Shown here piece after piece: positions 43,662 through 52,884 of a DNA stretch of 64,000 nt (position 1 is the stretch's first letter; every line of letters begins with the position of its first letter). Under the pieces are notes generated by a model. It did not search any database, was not told the origin of the DNA, and worked only from the letters and a program-made list of their open reading frames with translations. A program made the position numbers and the translations under genes. Origin of the DNA: an uncultured Flavobacteriaceae bacterium (GTDB taxonomy: Bacteria; Bacteroidota; Bacteroidia; Flavobacteriales; Flavobacteriaceae); NCBI GenBank assembly GCA_938088195.1, contig CALKEO010000004.1, positions 44,399-108,398 on the forward strand. The letters are read 5' to 3'.

Positions 43662-45596
43662 CTACAATACCCTGTTTAGCTTTTTGGATAATAACGATTT
43701 CAATTTATAATAATCTGTTATTTCTTCTAAAATTTCATTGTTGTTAGACTCTTTTAGTGTGTTTTTTTGAAGTTCTTTTACTTTTTCATTTATAAGATAA
43801 GTTCTCAAACTAAGAATTGTTTCTGAAACTAATTGTGGAATTACTCCAGATTTATTTTTGACAACAATATCTTTACTAATCCAGTCATGAAGTTGATACC
43901 TGTCCTCGTTCATTAAAATTGATGTTACGTGACCAGCCAGTTCGCTGTTTAAATTATTTATAAAAACTTCTAATACAAGTTTATTTCTTTTTTGAAGTTC
44001 CATTATTATTAAATTATAAAGATTCTTAAAAGATTCGTTTGTGAATTCAATTTCATCTTGTTGTAAATCCAAAAAAATTTTTTCATAAACCAACGATTCG
44101 ACTATACTAGGCTCCATCAACACCTCACCATTTTCACCTTTTTTTAAAATCACTTCCTCAAATTTTTCCTTTTTATCTCCATATAACAATAAAATTTCAA
44201 TTATCTTTTTTTCTAATTCAAATAATACATCAACAGTTTTATTTTTTTTTGTTTTTTGAACTTTAGTGATTTTATTTTTTGAAAAATATTTTATTTCACT
44301 TTTATTGAGTTGTGCTAAAGAATTGAATAACACCTCTTCTGAAACATCCATAATTCTAGAGCAATGCTTAACATAAATTTCTTGCTTTATCCTATCTGGT
44401 ATCATGGAAATACTAGTGACTATCTCATTAATGGTTTTTGCTTTTAAAATTGGATCATCAATACTCTTATTAACTAAAATTGAAGCTTTAAATTGAATAA
44501 AATCTTTAGAGTTTTCAATTAGAAAATCGTTTAACTCCTCATAACTTTTATCTTGACTAAAACTATCAGGGTCTAAACCCTCTGGAAATGTACATATATT
44601 AACATTCATCCCGACTGATAAAATCATATCAACACCTCTTAAAGTTGCATTAATACCGGCTTTATCACTATCGTATAACATAGTAATGTTTGAAGTTAAT
44701 CTTCTTATCAGGGTAATTTGATCAATCGTTAGAGCCGTTCCAGAAGATGAAACTACATTTTTAATTCCTTTTTGATGAAGTTGAATAACGTCAGTGTAGC
44801 CTTCAACAATATAGCAATTATCGAGTTTGGCAATTTCTTGTTTTGAATAATAAATTCCATATAAGACTTTACTCTTGTTATAAATTAAGCTTTCTGGTGA
44901 ATTTAAATATTTAGCTGTTTTTATTTGATTATTAAGAATTCTTGCTCCGAATCCTAAAACTCTACCCGACATACTATGAATTGGAAAAATCACTCTTCCC
45001 CGAAATCTATCAGCAGATTTATTTTCTTGAAAAATTGAAAGTCCTGTTTTTTCTAAAAAACTTTTATCATATCCTTTTTCTAATGCAGTTTTAGTAAAAA
45101 TGTTTATTTCTTTGCTTGAAAATCCTAAATCAAAACCATCAATTGTATCAGCTGAAAACCCTCTTTCTTTAAAATACGAAAGACCAATAGTTTTTCCCTC
45201 TGTAGAATTATTTAAATTTTTTTTGAAATAATCTTTTGCGAATTCCGAAACTATATATAAACTTTCTCTTTCACTGGCTTTCTCTTTATCTTCACTGTTT
45301 AATTGCGTTTCTTCAATTTCTATATTGTATTTTCTAGCTAAATACTTTATAGCTTCAGGATATGTAAAATGCTCATGTTCCATTAAAAAAGCAATCGAAT
45401 TACCGCCTTTTCCGCTACTAAAATCTTTCCAAATTTGTTTAACAGGGGAAACAACAAAACTTGGTGTTTTTTCATTAGAAAAAGGACTTAAAGCTTTAAA
45501 ATTAGACCCGGCTTTTTTTAATTGAACAAAATCACCGATCACTTCCTCGACTCTGGATTGTTCAAAGACCTTTTCTATGGTGTTTTTAGAAATCAC
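43662..45596 (-). CDS. dnaG: DNA primase DnaG, N-terminal zinc ligands missing
   Basis: A 644-residue primase that makes RNA primers at the replication fork. The TOPRIM catalytic core is intact: YIVEGYTDVIQLHQKGI, the SSGTALT region and LYDSDKAGINATLRG. A C-terminal helicase-interaction domain follows. The N-terminal zinc-ribbon region aligns well with other primases (LSPFSNEKTPSFVVSPVKQ), but the four ligands of the CHC2 finger are replaced by Ser37, Ser40, Asp58 and Ser61. The frame is open throughout, so this is substitution, not damage. I recall the same pattern in other flavobacterial primases. Neighbours are the convergent nadE and the upstream polyprenyl synthase. Confidence 0.96.
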   Translation of the reverse strand: MISKNTIEKVFEQSRVEEVIGDFVQLKKAGSNFKALSPFSNEKTPSFVVSPVKQIWKDFSSGKGGNSIAFLMEHEHFTYPEAIKYLARKYNIEIEETQLNSEDKEKASERESLYIVSEFAKDYFKKNLNNSTEGKTIGLSYFKERGFSADTIDGFDLGFSSKEINIFTKTALEKGYDKSFLEKTGLSIFQENKSADRFRGRVIFPIHSMSGRVLGFGARILNNQIKTAKYLNSPESLIYNKSKVLYGIYYSKQEIAKLDNCYIVEGYTDVIQLHQKGIKNVVSSSGTALTIDQITLIRRLTSNITMLYDSDKAGINATLRGVDMILSVGMNVNICTFPEGLDPDSFSQDKSYEELNDFLIENSKDFIQFKASILVNKSIDDPILKAKTINEIVTSISMIPDRIKQEIYVKHCSRIMDVSEEVLFNSLAQLNKSEIKYFSKNKITKVQKTKKNKTVDVLFELEKKIIEILLLYGDKKEKFEEVILKKGENGEVLMEPSIVESLVYEKIFLDLQQDEIEFTNESFKNLYNLIIMELQKRNKLVLEVFINNLNSELAGHVTSILMNEDRYQLHDWISKDIVVKNKSGVIPQLVSETILSLRTYLINEKVKELQKNTLKESNNNEILEEITDYYKLKSLLSKKLNRVL

Positions 45597-45663
45597 TTTA
45601 TTAAATTATTACTCTACTGAAATTAAATAAAAAAAATGTATAAGAATAAATTAATTGAGAAAA

Positions 45664-46641
45664 TTAATATTCTCGTTCAATGACATAATTTACAAGTTGA
45701 ATTAAACTTTTTTTGTATCGATTGTCATTGAATCCACTTAAAGAATCCAAAGCTTGCTTTTGAAATAATTTTAATTTAGAGATAGTGTAATCGATTCCAC
45801 CTGACTCTTTAACAAACTCAATAACCTCTTTTACAACTTTTTTATCGTTATTATGATTTTTTATACAATTAATAAGCCATCTTTTTTTTGATTTTGAAGA
45901 TTTATTCAAAACATGAATGATTGGAAGTGTTAATTTTTTTTCTTTTAAATCAATTCCTATAGGTTTACCTATTTTTTTATTTCCATAATCAAATAAATCA
46001 TCTTTTAATTGAAATGCAATTCCTATTTTTTCTCCAAAATCAGCCAATTGATTTATTTTATCTTTAGAAACTCCGGATGCAGATGCACCAAGAGCACAAC
46101 AAGAAGAAATTAGGGAAGCTGTTTTTTTTCTGATAATTTCGAAATATATTTTTTCATCTATATCTAATCGTCTTGCTTTTTCAATTTGCAATAACTCACC
46201 TTGACTCATATCTTTTACAGATTTTGAAATTAATTTAAGTAAATCAAAATCATCATTATCTATACATAGAAGCATTCCTTTTGACAATAAGAAGTCACCC
46301 ACTAAAACAGCAATTTTATTTTTCCATAATGCATTTAATGAAAAAAAACCTCTTCTCATATTACTTGAGTCCACAATATCATCATGAACTAATGTAGCAG
46401 TATGGATTAACTCAATTACCGAGGCAGCTCGATATACTTTATCATCAATTTTTCCATTTGTCAGCATTTTAGCAGTTAAAAAAACAAACATTGGTCGCAT
46501 TTGTTTCCCTTTTCTGTTAACTACATAATGAGTAATTCTATTTAATAATGGAACATTTGAATTCATCGATTTTAGAAATTTTCCCTCAAAAAGTTCCATT
46601 TCTTTTTTAATAGAAAATTTAATTTTTTCGATTTCTTTCAT
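45664..46641 (-). CDS. Polyprenyl diphosphate synthase
   Basis: A 325-residue trans-prenyltransferase that elongates isoprenoid diphosphates, probably for the menaquinone side chain. The two aspartate-rich motifs are present: the first as VHDDIVDSSNMRRG near residue 95 and the second as LKDDLFDYGNKKIG near residue 220. The conserved GKQMRPMFVFLTAK stretch near the N-terminus also fits. Product chain length (hexa-, hepta- or octaprenyl) cannot be read reliably here, so no symbol is given. It lies 67 bp upstream of dnaG and 28 bp downstream of rlmN on the same strand. Confidence 0.93.
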   Translation of the reverse strand: MKEIEKIKFSIKKEMELFEGKFLKSMNSNVPLLNRITHYVVNRKGKQMRPMFVFLTAKMLTNGKIDDKVYRAASVIELIHTATLVHDDIVDSSNMRRGFFSLNALWKNKIAVLVGDFLLSKGMLLCIDNDDFDLLKLISKSVKDMSQGELLQIEKARRLDIDEKIYFEIIRKKTASLISSCCALGASASGVSKDKINQLADFGEKIGIAFQLKDDLFDYGNKKIGKPIGIDLKEKKLTLPIIHVLNKSSKSKKRWLINCIKNHNNDKKVVKEVIEFVKESGGIDYTISKLKLFQKQALDSLSGFNDNRYKKSLIQLVNYVIEREY

Positions 46642-46669
46642 TAATTAAATATACGACTCAAAATAAAAT

Positions 46670-47707
46670 TCAAACAATAAAATTGTTTGCAAGCTGTCCA
46701 CAAGCAGCATCGATATCCTTTCCTCTTGACTTTCTTATAGTTACTGGAATTTTATTTTTTTCTAATTCATAAACATATTTATCAATTATGTGGTCGTCAG
46801 CAGAAATAAATAATGAATTTTCTATTTTATTGTATTCAATGATATTAACTTTTGAAGGAGAGGCCTTACAGTAGCTTACTAATGCGTTAATATGCTCTAA
46901 ATCATCATTAACACCTTTCCAAATAATATATTCATAGGTCACTATTTTTCCAGTTTTTTTAAACCAGTATTTTATTGCATCAAGCAGCTCATCAAGTGGA
47001 AATTTTTTAGAAAAGGGCATTATTTTATTTCTAGTTTTTTCAATTGCTGAGTGTAAAGAAACAGCCAAATTAAATTTGACTTTATCATCAGCCATTTTAA
47101 TAATTAATTTTGATATTCCAGAGGTTGATACTGTTATTCTTTTAGGAGAAAGGCCCAACCCGTCTTTACTCGTTATTTTTTCTATGCCTTGGATTAAATT
47201 ATTATAATTCAATAAAGGTTCTCCCATACCCATGAAAACAATGTTTGAAATTGGTCGGTTATAATAAAGCTTGCTTTGACGGTTAATTGTGGAGGCCTGA
47301 TCAAATATTTCATCGGGATTCAAATTTCTCATTCTTTTTAACTTAGAAGTGGCGCAAAACTCACAATCTAAACTACATCCTACTTGACTTGATATACATG
47401 CAGTAGTTCTTTTTTTTACTGGGATTAGAACTGATTCAACATAAAGATTATCAAATAATGTTACTGCATTTTTTATAGTACCATCACTACTTTTTTGAAT
47501 ATTATCAATCTTTATATGGTTAATAACAAATTCTTTTTTTAACAATTCTCTCAACTCGAGAGAAACATTTGTCATTTCATCAAAAGAGAAAGAAGATTTG
47601 TTCCATAACCAATTATACACCTGATTTCCTCTAAAAGATGGATAATTTTTGGATTCAAAAAAAGAACATATCTCTTTAAGACTTAAAGAACGTATGTCTT
47701 TTTTCAT
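46670..47707 (-). CDS. rlmN: Dual-specificity 23S rRNA/tRNA adenine C2-methyltransferase
   Basis: A 345-residue radical-SAM enzyme that methylates A2503 of 23S rRNA and A37 of some tRNAs. The cluster-binding motif CSLDCEFC (CxxxCxxC) lies near residue 110. GMGEPLLNYNN, the SAM-binding ITVSTSGI and VSLHSAIEKTRNKIMPF follow. The C-terminal resolving cysteine is in AACGQL. The start motif LSLKEICSFFESKNYPSFRGNQVYNWLW is also typical. It begins 4 bp downstream of queA, so both tRNA-acting enzymes are co-transcribed. Confidence 0.97.
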   Translation of the reverse strand: MKKDIRSLSLKEICSFFESKNYPSFRGNQVYNWLWNKSSFSFDEMTNVSLELRELLKKEFVINHIKIDNIQKSSDGTIKNAVTLFDNLYVESVLIPVKKRTTACISSQVGCSLDCEFCATSKLKRMRNLNPDEIFDQASTINRQSKLYYNRPISNIVFMGMGEPLLNYNNLIQGIEKITSKDGLGLSPKRITVSTSGISKLIIKMADDKVKFNLAVSLHSAIEKTRNKIMPFSKKFPLDELLDAIKYWFKKTGKIVTYEYIIWKGVNDDLEHINALVSYCKASPSKVNIIEYNKIENSLFISADDHIIDKYVYELEKNKIPVTIRKSRGKDIDAACGQLANNFIV

Positions 47708-47711
47708 AAAA

Positions 47712-48761
47712 TTATATTATTAACATGGCATCGCCATAAGAATAAAAATTATATTTTTCTTTGATAGCAACTTGGTAAGCTTCTTTAACAAAATCATGAC
47801 CACCAAAAGCTGCGGCCATCATTAGCAATGTAGATTTAGGTGTATGAAAATTTGTAATCATAGAATCTGCTAGACTAAAATCATATGGTGGAAAAATAAA
47901 CTTATGAGTCCAACCTGAATAAGGATTTAATGTTTTAAAAGATGACACTGAGGATTCCAAAGCCCTCATTGAGGTTGTTCCAACAGCACATATTCTTTTT
48001 TTATTTTTTTTTGCATTATTAACAATATCACAGGCATTTTGATTGATAAAGAGCTCTTCCGAATCCATTTTGTGTTTAGAAAGATCCTCAACTTCGACTG
48101 GATTAAAAGTGCCTAAACCAACGTGAAGTGTTATTTCTGCAATATTAATTCCTTTGATTTCAAGTCTTTTCAACAAATGTTTAGAAAAATGCATTCCTGC
48201 TGTTGGTGCAGCAACAGCACCCTCGTGCTTAGCGAAAATTGTTTGATACCTATCTTTATCAAAGCCTTCCTCTTCCCTTTCAATATACTTTGGTAACGGA
48301 GTCTGTCCTAATTCAAAAAGTGCTTTACGAAACTCATCATATGAACCATCAAATAAAAATCTTAATGTTCTTCCTCTTGATGTTGTATTGTCAATTACTT
48401 CGGCAACCAAGCTATCATCTTCTCCAAAATAAAGCTTATTTCCAATTCTTATTTTTCTAGCCGGATCCACTAATACATCCCATAATCTTTGTTCATCACT
48501 TAACTCTCTTAAAAGAAAAACTTCAATTCTAGCTCCAGTTTTTTCTTTATTACCCATTAATCTCGCAGGAAAAACTTTAGTATTATTTAATACAAAAGCA
48601 TCACCTTCATCAAAATAATTAACTACGTCTTTAAATGTTTTATGCTCAATAGTTTCATTTTTTCTATCAAGAACCATCAATCTAGATTCATCTCTGTGGT
48701 CAGAGGGATATTGTGTTAATAATTTAGATGGTAATTCAAAGTTAAAATGAGATAATTTCAT
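47712..48761 (-). CDS. queA: S-adenosylmethionine:tRNA ribosyltransferase-isomerase
   Basis: A 349-residue enzyme that transfers and isomerises the ribosyl part of SAM onto 7-aminomethyl-7-deazaguanine at position 34 of tRNA, giving epoxyqueuosine. Signatures: [59 protein letters not shown], the [13 protein letters not shown] stretch, and [19 protein letters not shown]. It has its own well-formed promoter at 48782-48813, so it is likely to be independent of the aromatic operon that ends at aroA just upstream. Confidence 0.97.
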   Translation of the reverse strand: MKLSHFNFELPSKLLTQYPSDHRDESRLMVLDRKNETIEHKTFKDVVNYFDEGDAFVLNNTKVFPARLMGNKEKTGARIEVFLLRELSDEQRLWDVLVDPARKIRIGNKLYFGEDDSLVAEVIDNTTSRGRTLRFLFDGSYDEFRKALFELGQTPLPKYIEREEEGFDKDRYQTIFAKHEGAVAAPTAGMHFSKHLLKRLEIKGINIAEITLHVGLGTFNPVEVEDLSKHKMDSEELFINQNACDIVNNAKKNKKRICAVGTTSMRALESSVSSFKTLNPYSGWTHKFIFPPYDFSLADSMITNFHTPKSTLLMMAAAFGGHDFVKEAYQVAIKEKYNFYSYGDAMLII

Positions 48762-48781
48762 GTGTTTTATTTTTAAAAATG

Positions 48782-48813
48782 CAAATATACACTTGTGAAA
48801 GTAGCAAAGTCAA
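48782..48813 (-). promoter_or_regulatory. queA promoter, TTG-N21-TATATTTG
   Basis: On the minus strand TTG at 48813-48811 and TATATTTG at 48789-48782 are spaced by 21 bases, matching the Bacteroidota consensus fully. It sits in the 73-bp gap between aroA and queA, with the predicted start of transcription some 15 bp before the queA ATG. Confidence 0.75.
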
Positions 48814-48834
48814 GTTTATTTAAATATAATTTCT

Positions 48835-50061
48835 TTAGACCTCTGATAATTTAAAGTTTAATTTCTCTAAGACTGACCAAAAAGAGGGAAAAGATTTAGA
48901 AATTACTTTGGGATTATTAATTATTATTGGTTTAACTATTCCTAAAGTTGCAAAAGCCATTGCCATTCTGTGATCATCATAGGTATTAATGATAATATCT
49001 TTTTTGATTATTATTGATTTTTTTAAATGTAAACTATCTTCTGTAATAATTACGGTTGCACCTAATTTTTCAAGTTCCACCTTTAATGCTAATAGCCTAT
49101 CGGTTTCCTTTATTTTAAGAGTGTGTAGCCCATAAAGATCGCACGGCAATCCTAATCCAAAACAAGTTACCGCTATAGTTTGAGCTAAATCTGGCGTATC
49201 ATTTAGCTTAAGCTCCAGTTTCTTTGGAAGTTTAAAATTTCTAGTCTTTTTTAAACTAACCTTATTGTTTTTAAAAATAGTTTTCACACCTAATTTATCA
49301 TAAATTTCAACTAATTTTTTATCGCCCTGAATTGAATTTTTAAAATATGTTCCAATATTAATTTCTGAACTTTTGGACAGTGCAACTACACTGAAAAAAT
49401 ATGATAAAGAACTCCAATCAGATTCTACATAATGTTTAGAAATATTTAAATTTCCAACTGGTTTAATCTCAATTCTATTATTTATAAATGAAGTTTCTAC
49501 TCCAATTCTGTCTAGTAAGGCTAGGCTCATATCAATATATGGCTTTGATGTAATTTCACCTATTAAATTAATAATTAAACCTTTTTCTAAACTTGGAGCA
49601 ATTAGAATTAAAGCTGTTATATACTGACTACTAATTTTTGCATCTAGAGAGACATTAAATACATTTAACTTTTTACCATTAATTTTTAAAGGGGGATATC
49701 CTGTTTTATCAATATATTTTACATCAGCTCCCAAATCATTTAAAGCATCTACTAAAATTTTAATTGGTCTATCATGCATTCTATCCGACCCGGAAATTAC
49801 ATAAGACTTGTTTTCTTGAATCGAAAAATAAGCAGTCAAAAAACGCATAGCTGTACCTGCATGGTGAATATTTACTTTACCCGAATTACTTAAAAGACCT
49901 TTTTCTAATACAACAGTATCATCAGAGTCAGATATATTATCTATTTCTATATTTTCCAAAAGATATTTCAAAATAAGTAATCTGTTAGATTCACTTTTAG
50001 AGCCTGAAATATTAAAAGATTTTTTTATTTCATTGTTAGGATGTGAAATTAAAAATCTCAT
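48835..50061 (-). CDS. aroA: 3-phosphoshikimate 1-carboxyvinyltransferase (EPSP synthase)
   Basis: A 408-residue enzyme joining PEP to shikimate 3-phosphate, the sixth step of chorismate synthesis. Signatures: GSKSESNRLLILKYL near the N-terminus, HHAGTAMRFLTAYFS, SGSDRMHDRPIKILVDAL, SSQYITALILIAPSL, LKIKETDRLLALKVELEKLG and YDDHRMAMAFA. It is the last gene of the aromatic amino acid operon controlled by the pheA attenuator and overlaps the MazG-like gene by 4 bp. Confidence 0.95.
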   Translation of the reverse strand: MRFLISHPNNEIKKSFNISGSKSESNRLLILKYLLENIEIDNISDSDDTVVLEKGLLSNSGKVNIHHAGTAMRFLTAYFSIQENKSYVISGSDRMHDRPIKILVDALNDLGADVKYIDKTGYPPLKINGKKLNVFNVSLDAKISSQYITALILIAPSLEKGLIINLIGEITSKPYIDMSLALLDRIGVETSFINNRIEIKPVGNLNISKHYVESDWSSLSYFFSVVALSKSSEINIGTYFKNSIQGDKKLVEIYDKLGVKTIFKNNKVSLKKTRNFKLPKKLELKLNDTPDLAQTIAVTCFGLGLPCDLYGLHTLKIKETDRLLALKVELEKLGATVIITEDSLHLKKSIIIKKDIIINTYDDHRMAMAFATLGIVKPIIINNPKVISKSFPSFWSVLEKLNFKLSEV

Positions 50062-50393
50062 TTATTTTTATTTAGTTTAGGGTTATTAATATGTCTTACA
50101 CGATCTCTTTTAGATTTTAATTTTAATTTATCACTAAAGGCTGATTCTAAATCACAATTCGTTTGATTGGCAATACAAAAAACAACAAATAAAACATCTG
50201 ATAATTCTTCACTTAAGTTTTTTTCTTTATCTGATTCTTTCTCTGATTGTTCCCCATATCTTCTTGCGATTATTCTTGCCACTTCACCCACTTCCTCAGA
50301 AAGTTGAGCCATATTAGTTAAAGGGTCAAAATAACGAACCCCATATTGTTTTATCCAATTATCAACTTGCTTTTGTAGTATTTTTAATCCCAT
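50058..50393 (-). CDS. MazG-like nucleotide pyrophosphohydrolase
   Basis: A 111-residue all-alpha NTP pyrophosphohydrolase. The Mg-binding signature is visible as MAQLSEEVGEVARIIARRYG followed by LSEELSDVLFVVFCIANQ, i.e. ExxE-x12..28-ExxD. Such proteins hydrolyse nucleoside triphosphates or modified nucleotides; the substrate here is unknown. I use the ATG at 50393 (MGLKILQKQVDNWI), which leaves 1 bp after the dtd stop; the longer frame back to 50441 overlaps dtd and adds 16 residues outside the domain. It overlaps aroA by 4 bp. Confidence 0.88.
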   Translation of the reverse strand: MGLKILQKQVDNWIKQYGVRYFDPLTNMAQLSEEVGEVARIIARRYGEQSEKESDKEKNLSEELSDVLFVVFCIANQTNCDLESAFSDKLKLKSKRDRVRHINNPKLNKNK

Positions 50394-50394
50394 T

Positions 50395-50847
50395 TTATTC
50401 TTTGTTTTTTGAATCAATAAAAATTGTAACTGGACCGTCATTCTCTATTTTTACTAACATATCTGCTCCAAAAATTCCAGCTTTTGGTTTTTTGTTAATT
50501 CTAGTTTCAATTGATGTTAAAAATTTTTGATAAATTTTTTTAGCGTAATCACTTTTAGCAGCCTTAATATAGGAGGGTCTATTTCCTTTTTTAGTTAAAG
50601 CATGTAATGTAAATTGACTGATTACAATAACATCGCCCTTAACGTCAACTAATGACTTATTCATTATTCTGCTTTCATCATCAAAAATTCTTAACTGACT
50701 TAGTTTTTTAGTTGTCCAATCTATATCATTTTCATTATCATTGATTTCTATTCCCAGTAATATGACCATCCCTAGATCTATAAACGATACCACTGAATTT
50801 CCAACTTCAACACTAGCTTTTTTTACTCTTTGTACAACTACTCTCAT
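50395..50847 (-). CDS. dtd: D-aminoacyl-tRNA deacylase
   Basis: A 150-residue DTD-fold enzyme that hydrolyses D-Tyr-tRNA and other mischarged D-aminoacyl-tRNAs. It starts with MRVVVQRVKKASVEV at 50847; three extra upstream codons in the open frame are discarded. The two hallmark active-site motifs are intact: VISQFTLHA near residue 80 (SQFTL type) and NDGPVTIFID at the C-terminus (GPVT). Its ATG overlaps the rsgA stop by 1 bp (TAATG). Confidence 0.95.
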   Translation of the reverse strand: MRVVVQRVKKASVEVGNSVVSFIDLGMVILLGIEINDNENDIDWTTKKLSQLRIFDDESRIMNKSLVDVKGDVIVISQFTLHALTKKGNRPSYIKAAKSDYAKKIYQKFLTSIETRINKKPKAGIFGADMLVKIENDGPVTIFIDSKNKE

Positions 50848-51788
50848 TAATTCCAAAAATCAGTTCTATAATTTTTATTTTCATCTACCATCATGCTTAA
50901 ATAATTTTTATATCTAGATTTAGAAATCTGTCCATTATTTAAACTGTTTTTTACAGCACAGTTTGGTTCATTTTGGTGTAAACAATTGTTAAATTTACAA
51001 TCATGCTTGATTAATCGAAATTCTGAAAAATAATTACTTAATTCACTTTTGTCTATATCAATTAATCCAAAACCTTTGATTCCTGGGCTGTCAATAATTT
51101 TAGCTCCAAATTTTAAATCAAACATTTGAGCATAAGTTGTTGTATGTTGGCCTTGTTGATTTTGATGGGAAACTGAAGCTGTTTTTAAATTTAAATTAGG
51201 ATCCAAAAGATTTATTAAACTAGATTTCCCTACACCACTATGACCAGTAAAAATTGAAATTTTATTTTTCATTAGATTTTTAACGAAATTGATATTTATT
51301 TTTTCTTTTACAGAAATATTCAAACATTTGTAACCTATTTTTGAATAAATATCTTTTAAAGATTCAATAAAATCCGTATCGCTGGTTGAATAACTATCAA
51401 TTTTATTAAATAAAATAACTGTTTCAATTCCAAAAGATTCAGTTGCTACCAAAATTCTGTCAATAAAAACAGAAGAAGTAATTGGATTATTTGGCGTAAC
51501 AAATAGAAAACAACAATCAATATTAGAAGCAATAATATGTGAAAGTTTTGATAAGTTCACTGATTTTCTAATTATGTAATTTTTTCTTTTTTCAATTTTA
51601 TAAATTACACCAGTGTATTCGTTTTGATTTACAATATCAAATAAGACCCTATCACCAACAGCAATTGGATTTGTACTTTTAATACCATATGATCTGAATT
51701 TTCCTTTTATTGTACAATTATAAACCTCCTTAATCTCTGTTTTAACAGAATATAAGTTTCCGGTTGATTTATAAACAGTTCCTATCAT
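50847..51788 (-). CDS. rsgA: Small ribosomal subunit biogenesis GTPase RsgA
   Basis: A 313-residue circularly permuted GTPase that assists late 30S maturation. An N-terminal OB fold is followed by the G motifs in permuted order: G4 as LFNKIDS, then G1 as GHSGVGKSSLINLL near residue 185, then G3 in DSPGIKGFG. The C-terminal zinc-binding region keeps its ligands (CKFNNCLHQNEPNC), in contrast to the zinc-less AccD and DnaG of this genome. It starts 3 bp after the DAHP synthase gene ends. Confidence 0.96.
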   Translation of the reverse strand: MIGTVYKSTGNLYSVKTEIKEVYNCTIKGKFRSYGIKSTNPIAVGDRVLFDIVNQNEYTGVIYKIEKRKNYIIRKSVNLSKLSHIIASNIDCCFLFVTPNNPITSSVFIDRILVATESFGIETVILFNKIDSYSTSDTDFIESLKDIYSKIGYKCLNISVKEKININFVKNLMKNKISIFTGHSGVGKSSLINLLDPNLNLKTASVSHQNQQGQHTTTYAQMFDLKFGAKIIDSPGIKGFGLIDIDKSELSNYFSEFRLIKHDCKFNNCLHQNEPNCAVKNSLNNGQISKSRYKNYLSMMVDENKNYRTDFWN

Positions 51789-51791
51789 AAA

Positions 51792-52874
51792 TTAACCATT
51801 AATAACTCTTTTTTGATGATTAATTGATTCTTGATGAATTGCTTTAAACATTCTTAAAATAAACTCCTCACTTAATCCCTTTTTTTCACCGTCTAAAATC
51901 ATTTTTCCTAAAATTTCATTCCATCTTTTGGTCTGTAAAACTGCAACATTTTTTTTCTTTTTTAAGTTACCAATTTCAATGGCTACTTTCATTCTTTTAC
52001 CTAAATTATCTAGAAGACCGTGATCTATAACATCAATTTGAGTTCTAAATGTGTTTAAGCTGTTCTTGTAATCAAATTCTTCATTAGTAATTTTTCTCAT
52101 TTTTAAATCCTCCATCATTTTGATTAGAACTTTTGGGGTGATTTGTTGAGCAGCATCACTCCAAGCTTTGTCAGGATTTGTGTGCGTTTCAATCATTAAT
52201 CCATCAAAATTCAAATCCAAAGCTGTTTGAGAAATATCTTGCAAAATATCTCTTCTTCCAGCTATGTGTGAGGGATCACAAATTAAAGGCAAATCAGGAA
52301 ACCTGTTTTGTAATTCAATTGGTAATTGCCACTCTGGGTTATTTCTATAATTAGTTTTTTCATAAGTCGAAAAACCTCTGTGAATAACTCCAAGTTTTTT
52401 GATATTAGCACTGTATAACCTTTCAATTCCTCCAAGCCACAAGGCCAAGTCTGGATTTACTGGATTTTTTACTAATACAATTTTGTCAGTTCCTTCAAGA
52501 GCATCAGCAATTTCTTGAATAATAAATGGACTAACTGTTGATCTGGCTCCAATCCATAAGATATCCACATCATGATCTAAGGCAAGCTTCACATGATTAG
52601 AATTAGCAACTTCCGTTGCTATTAAAAGACCTGTTTCTTCTTTTACCTTCTGTAACCATTTTAAACCAATAGCCCCAACACCTTCAAACATTCCCGGCCT
52701 CGTTCTAGGTTTCCAAATACCAGCTCTAAATATTGAAACATCCGAATTTTTTAGCTCATGTGCAATTTTTAAAACCTGATCTTCAGTTTCTGCACTACAT
52801 GGTCCAGCAATTACCAACGGGTGATTAAGTTTAAAATCATCAAGCCAATTTTTCATTTCTTTTTTATTTTCCAT
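51792..52874 (-). CDS. Bifunctional DAHP synthase / chorismate mutase
   Basis: A 360-residue fusion. Residues 1-265 are a type I (beta-type) 3-deoxy-7-phosphoheptulonate synthase: VIAGPCSAETEDQVL, FRAGIWKPRTRPGMFEGVG, ATEVANSNHVKLAL and the metal motif ICDPSHIAGRRD. After a short linker, residues 275-360 form an AroQ-class chorismate mutase (FRTQIDVIDHGLLDNLGKRMKVAIEIG). The enzyme thus catalyses both the first step and the branch-point step of Phe/Tyr synthesis, an arrangement common in Bacteroidota. The next gene upstream is prephenate dehydrogenase, 10 bp away. Confidence 0.95.
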   Translation of the reverse strand: MENKKEMKNWLDDFKLNHPLVIAGPCSAETEDQVLKIAHELKNSDVSIFRAGIWKPRTRPGMFEGVGAIGLKWLQKVKEETGLLIATEVANSNHVKLALDHDVDILWIGARSTVSPFIIQEIADALEGTDKIVLVKNPVNPDLALWLGGIERLYSANIKKLGVIHRGFSTYEKTNYRNNPEWQLPIELQNRFPDLPLICDPSHIAGRRDILQDISQTALDLNFDGLMIETHTNPDKAWSDAAQQITPKVLIKMMEDLKMRKITNEEFDYKNSLNTFRTQIDVIDHGLLDNLGKRMKVAIEIGNLKKKKNVAVLQTKRWNEILGKMILDGEKKGLSEEFILRMFKAIHQESINHQKRVING

Positions 52875-52884
52875 TATTATAATT

